Below, in pieces: positions 32,700 to 35,189 of a stretch of 35,189 nt of DNA. The stretch lies in assembly GCA_964540025.1 (NCBI GenBank), contig CAZIKQ010000015.1, positions 1 through 35,189 on the forward strand, given 5' to 3'. Position 1 is the first letter of the stretch, and every line of letters starts with the position of its first letter. Position numbers and translations under genes: made by a program. Under the pieces are notes generated by a model. The model did not search any database, was not told the DNA's origin, and was given only the letters and a program-made list of their open reading frames with translations. The stretch comes from RGIG250 sp964540025 (GTDB taxonomy: Bacteria > Bacillota > Negativicutes > Selenomonadales > Selenomonadaceae).

Positions 32700-32855
32700 C
32701 TGCCCGCGAGCTGATTTCTTCCCTTTTCGATAAAAAAGTATGTACATGGCAATCTTTTTCTCATTCTTGCCTGCAGTATTATCTACAAAATATACCCTGC
32801 ACCAAAATTCTCTATTCGCATGTTGTAAACTGTGTACATCATGACCATTGGTCAT
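32700..32855 (-). pseudogene. possible remnant of an IS200/IS605-type tnpA (5' end only)
   Basis: From the ATG at 32855 the minus strand reads MTNGHDVHSLQHANREFWC, recalling the N-terminus of IS200-type transposases (SLxHxxxxCKYHxVF), then drifts into unrelated sequence after about 48 codons near the pdxR end. A strong ribosome binding site (AAAGGAGG) precedes it. The catalytic HUH motif and Tyr are absent, so at most this is a decayed fragment. It could also be an unrelated small protein. Confidence 0.3.
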
Positions 32856-32860
32856 TGATA

Positions 32861-32894
32861 CTCCTCCTTTAATCTATCTCCTCCTTTAATCTAT
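32861..32894. repeat. perfect 17-bp tandem duplication containing a ribosome binding site
   Basis: ctcctcctttaatctat occurs twice head to tail. On the minus strand each copy carries AAAGGAGGAG, and the nearer copy is placed correctly before the ATG at 32855. The start codon itself lies in a 15-base palindrome (32841-32855, atgaccattggtcat). From here to 33020 I see no gene. Confidence 0.75.
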
Positions 32895-33023
32895 TCGTTG
32901 CAGTTGACGAACCTCAATTGTATCTTATCATGGGAGAAACTTTTTCTTTGAAGCCCCATACCTGTAAGGTTTACTGAACCACCGGGCCAACCGGGAGCGT
33001 TATACCAAAAGTCTTCACGCGGT

Positions 33024-33052
33024 TTGACAAAAGCGGGAGAATCTGTTACGAT
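33024..33052 (+). promoter_or_regulatory. promoter of the antitoxin RNA
   Basis: -35 TTGACA (6 of 6), 17-base spacer, -10 TACGAT. There is no coding frame directly downstream, only a hairpin RNA and a terminator. Confidence 0.7.
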
Positions 33053-33058
33053 AAAAGC

Positions 33059-33150
33059 GCAAAAAGAGGCACCGCCGATAGACGGTCAGCCTCAGCTAAG
33101 ATACTTAAAAAAGTAACCGCGACTTTGGCAGAGGGCGGTTACTTTTTTGT
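33059..33150 (+). ncRNA. antisense RNA antitoxin of a type I toxin-antitoxin system
   Basis: Predicted RNA of about 90 bases from the promoter at 33024-33052 to the terminator at 33107-33148. It has a 5' hairpin (gaggcaccg...cggtcagcctc), an A-rich linker and the terminator hairpin. Its 3' half is antisense to the end of the toxin mRNA, including the toxin stop codon. Its 5' arm (33065-33076) resembles a segment of the toxin leader (33291-33304) as an imperfect direct repeat, giving a second short complementary patch between the RNAs. The layout matches the Fst/RNAII and TxpA/RatA types. Confidence 0.65.
33107..33148. terminator. bidirectional terminator shared by toxin mRNA and antitoxin RNA
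   Basis: A 14-bp perfect stem (aaaaaagtaaccgc with its complement) with a 14-base loop. The toxin stop codon (33139-33141) is inside the right arm. Both convergent transcripts end here, creating the antisense overlap. Confidence 0.8.
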
Positions 33151-33231
33151 GTGGTTTATGTAAGCAATCAGGATTGATACAATGATTCCAAGAATCATCA
33201 GAACAACCGTCAGCAGTTCATAGTCACTCAT
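33139..33231 (-). CDS. small hydrophobic type I toxin (holin-like/TxpA-Fst type)
   Basis: 30 residues: MSDYELLTVVLMILGIIVSI followed by LIAYINHTKK. A short polar start, one membrane-spanning helix (about 6-25) and a positively charged end form the standard plan of Firmicutes type I toxins annotated as putative holin-like toxins. A very strong ribosome binding site (AAAGGAGGG, 8 bases before the ATG) and its own promoter support it. Expression would depolarise or damage the inner membrane unless the antisense RNA blocks it. Its 5' leader of about 100 bases contains a 10-bp hairpin (33264-33286) that may delay translation. Confidence 0.75.
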   Translation of the reverse strand: MSDYELLTVVLMILGIIVSILIAYINHTKK

Positions 33232-33333
33232 AAGCAATCCCTCCTTTCCCGGTTTTACCCGTAAACAGAGGGATAGTCCCTCTGTTGAAGAGAGACTGAC
33301 CGCCTACCCGTTATGGCAGTACCCCACAGATAT

Positions 33334-33362
33334 ATTTTAGCAAAAAGCATAAGGCGGCACAA
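33334..33362 (-). promoter_or_regulatory. promoter of the toxin mRNA
   Basis: Minus strand: -35 TTGTGC, 17-base spacer, -10 TAAAAT. Transcription would begin near 33327, about 95 bases before the toxin ATG. Confidence 0.65.
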
Positions 33363-33384
33363 GCCAGCCCAAGTATATTCTATA

Positions 33385-33519
33385 TCATTCTTCCGTGTCG
33401 ATTTCCAACTCCTTGCCACCAACTCTAGCCATGACATAGGTAACCTCTGTGATAAACTGGAGTTGCTTTTGGATAGTCCGGTCTTTTTTCGATACAAAAC
33501 AATTCGCCCCTATCTGTGG
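33385..33519 (-). other. short coding-like open frame upstream of the toxin
   Basis: The minus-strand frame between two stops ends QKQLQFITEVTYVMARVGG then KELEIDTEE. It reads like protein (amphipathic helix then acidic tail), but the only start codon is the ATG at 33432, giving 15 residues (MARVGGKELEIDTEE). It may be the tail of a decayed gene or a short leader peptide. A competing frame on the same strand (80 residues from TTG at 33497) overlaps the toxin leader and has no recognisable family. Confidence 0.3.
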
Positions 33520-33552
33520 CTATTATACCACGGATGTAGGTGGTTTATGTTG

Positions 33553-33588
33553 TTTGTCGACAGGCTGTAACCACCAGTTAAACTGGTG
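33553..33588 (+). repeat. TTTGTCGACA-hairpin repeat, solo copy
   Basis: TTTGTCGACAGGCTG followed after four bases by an 8-bp hairpin with a 1-base loop (caccagtt-a-aactggtg). It has the same plan as the ends of the 12813-13192 element, but a different, still fully paired hairpin sequence. Confidence 0.65.
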
Positions 33589-33610
33589 ATATAACTATTC
33601 GGCGCCAAAT

Positions 33611-33651
33611 CAAAAATCCTGCTGCGTCCTTGCGGCACAGCAGGATTTTTG
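33611..33651 (-). terminator. terminator of the desulfoferrodoxin gene (bidirectional)
   Basis: A 14-bp perfect stem (caaaaatcctgctg with its complement), 13-base loop, T runs on both sides, 52 bases past the stop codon. Confidence 0.85.
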
Positions 33652-33702
33652 TATGAAACGACAACCTTATTCGATCAAAGAATTTTCAAAACAGTCTACG
33701 GC

Positions 33703-34077
33703 TTACTTTTTCCAAAGCCCGTGGAGATTGCAGTAGGCATAAGCCGCCTCCACCTTCTCATCCTTGCCGATGTAGAACGTGGCACTGGGCTTCTGGCCCG
33801 GCTTGAGAACTTTCCGCTGATTGCCCTTGTCGGTCTGGAGGGAGATCCACTCGATGTAATGCTCCGGCGCCATGGGATGCTCAACCTCACCCACCGTAAC
33901 GGTTACCACGCCATCCTTTACTTCATAGACCGGCACGTGCTTTTCCCGGGCGGCATCCACCGTTCCGGCAACCAGCTCTACCATCGGTTCGCCACAGCAC
34001 TCAACGGGAACCCCTGATTCCTTGACCATTGCAATGATGTTTCCGCAGGTCTTGCAGATAAAAAATTTCTGTTCCAT
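33703..34077 (-). CDS. dfx: desulfoferrodoxin (2Fe superoxide reductase)
   Basis: Reduces superoxide to hydrogen peroxide without releasing oxygen, protecting anaerobes from air. The 124 residues hold an N-terminal desulforedoxin domain with four iron-binding cysteines (Cys8, Cys11, Cys27, Cys28), and a superoxide reductase domain. The latter has EKHVPVYE (Glu45, Lys46, His47), HPMAPEHYIEW (His67, His73) and the axial pair in YCNLHGLWK (Cys116, His119). I start at the ATG at 34077 with AGGGGG upstream; a TTG 30 bases further gives a longer frame without family support. It is a single gene with promoter and terminator. Confidence 0.95.
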   Translation of the reverse strand: MEQKFFICKTCGNIIAMVKESGVPVECCGEPMVELVAGTVDAAREKHVPVYEVKDGVVTVTVGEVEHPMAPEHYIEWISLQTDKGNQRKVLKPGQKPSATFYIGKDEKVEAAYAYCNLHGLWKK

Positions 34078-34133
34078 GATAAATGAACCCCCTTTTCTGA
34101 TAATCAAACATAAACTGACTTTACTTTGTTTGT

Positions 34134-34163
34134 ATTATCCCACACTCAGATGAAAATTGTCCA
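34134..34163 (-). promoter_or_regulatory. candidate promoter of the desulfoferrodoxin gene
   Basis: Minus strand: -35 TGGACA, 18-base spacer, -10 GATAAT, leader about 50 bases. No PerR- or Fur-like palindrome is evident. Confidence 0.5.
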
Positions 34164-34220
34164 AAAGAATTCAACTTTTTACTGAAGTAAATTGCAAGTT
34201 AAAATTGAATATTTTTCCAA

Positions 34221-34355
34221 TCAAAAAATATTACCAGTGGCATTGCCTTCATCAAGGAATGCAGTGAATAACTCTGCCGGGCCATAACAGCCTAATCTAC
34301 GGCGTGAATGGCACATTGCAAGATTACTTTTGGCTTTTCTTGCAGTTATCCCACA
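34221..34355 (-). pseudogene. possible transposase C-terminal fragment
   Basis: The minus-strand frame ends NLAMCHSRRRLGCYGPAEL and FTAFLDEGNATGNIF. The RRRLG..GPAEL run recalls the last part of DDE transposases (HSRRRLGxxSPAEx). There is a stop just upstream and no start codon of its own. The similarity is short, so the call is weak. It lies in the 320-base gap between desulfoferrodoxin and the RiPP-like peptide. Confidence 0.25.
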
Positions 34356-34400
34356 TTATTGATAGTTGTGCATCTGCACTGTATCTTTACGAATATAATC

Positions 34401-34607
34401 CTATCTATACTTTTGCAATACAAGCCCGGATCTAAACGATACTATGTCATTTGAGCCCCTGGAAGCTGCCAAGCCTACTGCAAATCCAGCAGCGGCAGCT
34501 ACTCCACTCAATGCTGCTGTTGACATTGACGCAACAGCAGCTAACGGCAACACTCCTCTTATACTTGATTGAGAAGCCAAACAAGGTTTGTTATACTTTT
34601 CCATCAT
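34401..34607 (-). CDS. candidate RiPP precursor peptide (Ala-rich)
   Basis: 68 residues (67 from the second ATG, which is better spaced from the GGAGG site). Leader-like start MEKYNKPCLASQSSIRG, then a hydrophobic, Ala/Gly/Ser/Val-rich stretch (LPLAAVASMSTAALSGVAA, AAGFAVGLAAS), then a polar tail RGSNDIVSFRSG and LVLQKYR. One Cys (position 9-10) only. The start overlaps the stop of the PqqD-like gene as ATGA, so they are translated together. A short peptide coupled to a RiPP-recognition protein is the hallmark of a peptide-modification system. The modifying enzyme is not in the window. Alternatively it is a bacteriocin-like or membrane peptide. Confidence 0.6.
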   Translation of the reverse strand: MMEKYNKPCLASQSSIRGVLPLAAVASMSTAALSGVAAAAGFAVGLAASRGSNDIVSFRSGLVLQKYR

Positions 34608-34798
34608 TCACCCTCCAATTTTATCAAACGCTTCCATTGTAATTCCCTAATCAAATCAACAATGTCGCTTCTTAATTCCTGCTCGTCAACGTCATATATT
34701 TTAAGCAGACGCTTTGCTATCCCATCTAATGTATTTAATCCATCGCTAAACTCCAAAATCTGTCCGCCTATTTTATTTAGATTTAACGTCTGATACAA
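34604..34798 (-). CDS. PqqD-like RiPP recognition element protein, probably 5'-truncated
   Basis: 64 residues from a TTG. The sequence LNLNKIGGQILEFSDGLNTL then DGIAKRLLKIYDVDEQELRSD and VDLIRELQWKRLIKLE follows the PqqD pattern (LNxxGxxILELxDGxxTxxEIxxxL, then DVxxxLxxLxxxGLI). Such domains bind precursor leaders and deliver them to modifying enzymes. PqqD proteins are about 85-100 residues, so some 20-25 N-terminal residues are missing. The frame stays open upstream (QHFPDRKLYQTLN still looks PqqD-like to about 34822) but has no better start, then enters sequence next to the integrase gene. The gene is probably cut by an integrated element. Confidence 0.65.
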   Translation of the reverse strand: MYQTLNLNKIGGQILEFSDGLNTLDGIAKRLLKIYDVDEQELRSDIVDLIRELQWKRLIKLEGE

Positions 34799-34828
34799 TT
34801 TCCTGTCGGGAAAATGTTGTAAACTCTG

Positions 34829-34856
34829 GGAGTTACCGCTTGCGGGCGGTAGCTCC
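34829..34856 (+). terminator. hairpin between integrase and PqqD-like genes
   Basis: ggagttaccgc pairs with gcggtagctcc (11 bp, one G-U) and is followed on the plus strand by CTTTTGGC. It lies at the presumed end of the integrated element. Confidence 0.5.
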
Positions 34857-34868
34857 TTTTGGCGTTTA

Positions 34869-34888
34869 ACCCCTACCTTACCCCTACC
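34869..34888. repeat. direct repeats near the integrase stop codon
   Basis: acccctacc-tt-acccctacc: two 9-bp direct repeats with an 11-base period, 12 bases past the integrase stop. This is the kind of short repeat that serves as integrase arm or excisionase sites; function inferred from position. Confidence 0.5.
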
Positions 34889-34900
34889 CGATATTTTTGC

Positions 34901-35189
34901 TCAATAGTTTACTGCGCTATCCAGTTTTCGGATTTCATCCTGTTTCAAATCGTCCAATACGTGCGTATAGGTATCGGCTGTTTCCTTTATGGTCGCATGA
35001 CCTAAGAATTTCTGCATAACACGCACGTCCACATTATTTTCTGCCCCTCTGGTCGTGAAAGTATGACGCAGGCAATGAGGGTGGATGTCACTGACACCGA
35101 TTTTCTCACAGATAGAATAACAGGTGCGCCGTATATTGTTCGGGTCAAGAGGTCTGCCTAACTGGGTACAGAAAACAAGGTCATTGTCC
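34901..35189 (-). CDS. site-specific tyrosine recombinase (phage/ICE-type integrase), 3' part
   Basis: Only the last 95 codons are in the window; the gene continues past the right end. The catalytic region is clear: HPHCLRHTFTTRGAE (His and Arg of the HxxR box), LGHATIKETADTYTHV (second His and the nucleophilic Tyr). The tail is DDLKQDEIRKLDSAVNY. It ends close to a hairpin, direct repeats and the broken 5' end of the PqqD-like gene, so it probably marks the left border of a prophage or integrative element extending to the right. Confidence 0.92.
   Translation of the reverse strand, partial: DNDLVFCTQLGRPLDPNNIRRTCYSICEKIGVSDIHPHCLRHTFTTRGAENNVDVRVMQKFLGHATIKETADTYTHVLDDLKQDEIRKLDSAVNY

Noticed and set aside
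32820..34825. 12-base direct repeat atgttgtaaact (32820 and 34814) as flanking attachment sites
   Set aside because: Identities of this length are expected by chance within 35 kb, and the enclosed genes do not form a plausible element with the integrase.
1..35189. CRISPR arrays, rRNA and tRNA genes
   Set aside because: No evenly spaced repeat array and no tRNA cloverleaf or rRNA sequence was recognised on either strand; tRNA detection by eye is not exhaustive.

Overview
The window looks like a piece of the chromosome of an anaerobic, Gram-negative-type Firmicute (class Negativicutes). The protein sequences are Firmicutes-like: ScpB, PdxS/PdxT with a MocR-type PdxR, LL-diaminopimelate aminotransferase, and a BirA operator on a bioD-bioA operon. 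The same stretch carries outer-membrane machinery (a TonB-dependent receptor and an RND efflux pump with its periplasmic adaptor). Desulfoferrodoxin and an anaerobic C4-dicarboxylate carrier point to a strict anaerobe. The genus is not identified. I saw no rRNA, tRNA or CRISPR array.

Layout. 1-4.7 kb: RND efflux pump and adaptor, one operon on the minus strand with a good promoter. 5.0-12.5 kb: a minus-strand import operon behind a cobalamin riboswitch: TonB-dependent receptor, lipoprotein solute-binding protein, two permeases and two ATPases of the nickel/peptide ABC family. It is probably a cobalt, metallophore or corrinoid uptake system. 12.5-13.4 kb: no gene, but a mosaic of intergenic repeats bounded by 36-bp inverted repeats. 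13.4-17.8 kb: glpK and scpB, then bioA and bioD under a BirA-type operator. 17.8-20.3 kb (plus strand): a secreted protein of unknown function, a NifX-like protein, and a thioredoxin/thioredoxin-reductase fusion. 20.4-24.8 kb (minus): alaS and a Dcu-type transporter. 25.0-29.6 kb (plus): dapL-gltX and a DUF4127 protein. 29.7-32.7 kb: the pdxS-pdxT operon diverging from its regulator pdxR.

From 32.7 kb to the end the window is accessory in character. It holds a possible IS200-like remnant with a tandemly duplicated ribosome binding site, and a compact type I toxin-antitoxin locus (30-residue hydrophobic toxin, convergent antisense RNA, shared bidirectional terminator). Next come a desulfoferrodoxin gene and a two-gene RiPP-like unit (short PqqD-type recognition protein plus Ala-rich 67/68-residue peptide). 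The last feature is the 3' part of a tyrosine-recombinase integrase gene. The integrase lies directly against the shortened 5' end of the PqqD-like gene, which suggests that the boundary of an integrated element is at about 34.80-34.90 kb, with the element continuing to the right of the window.

Several start codons were moved from the longest open frame on the basis of ribosome binding sites, gene overlaps, signal peptides or family length: permease C, the solute-binding protein, the TonB receptor (whose longer frame would run through the riboswitch), alaS (TTG), pdxS (GTG), the DUF4127 gene and desulfoferrodoxin. All functional calls rest on reading motifs by eye; no database search was possible.
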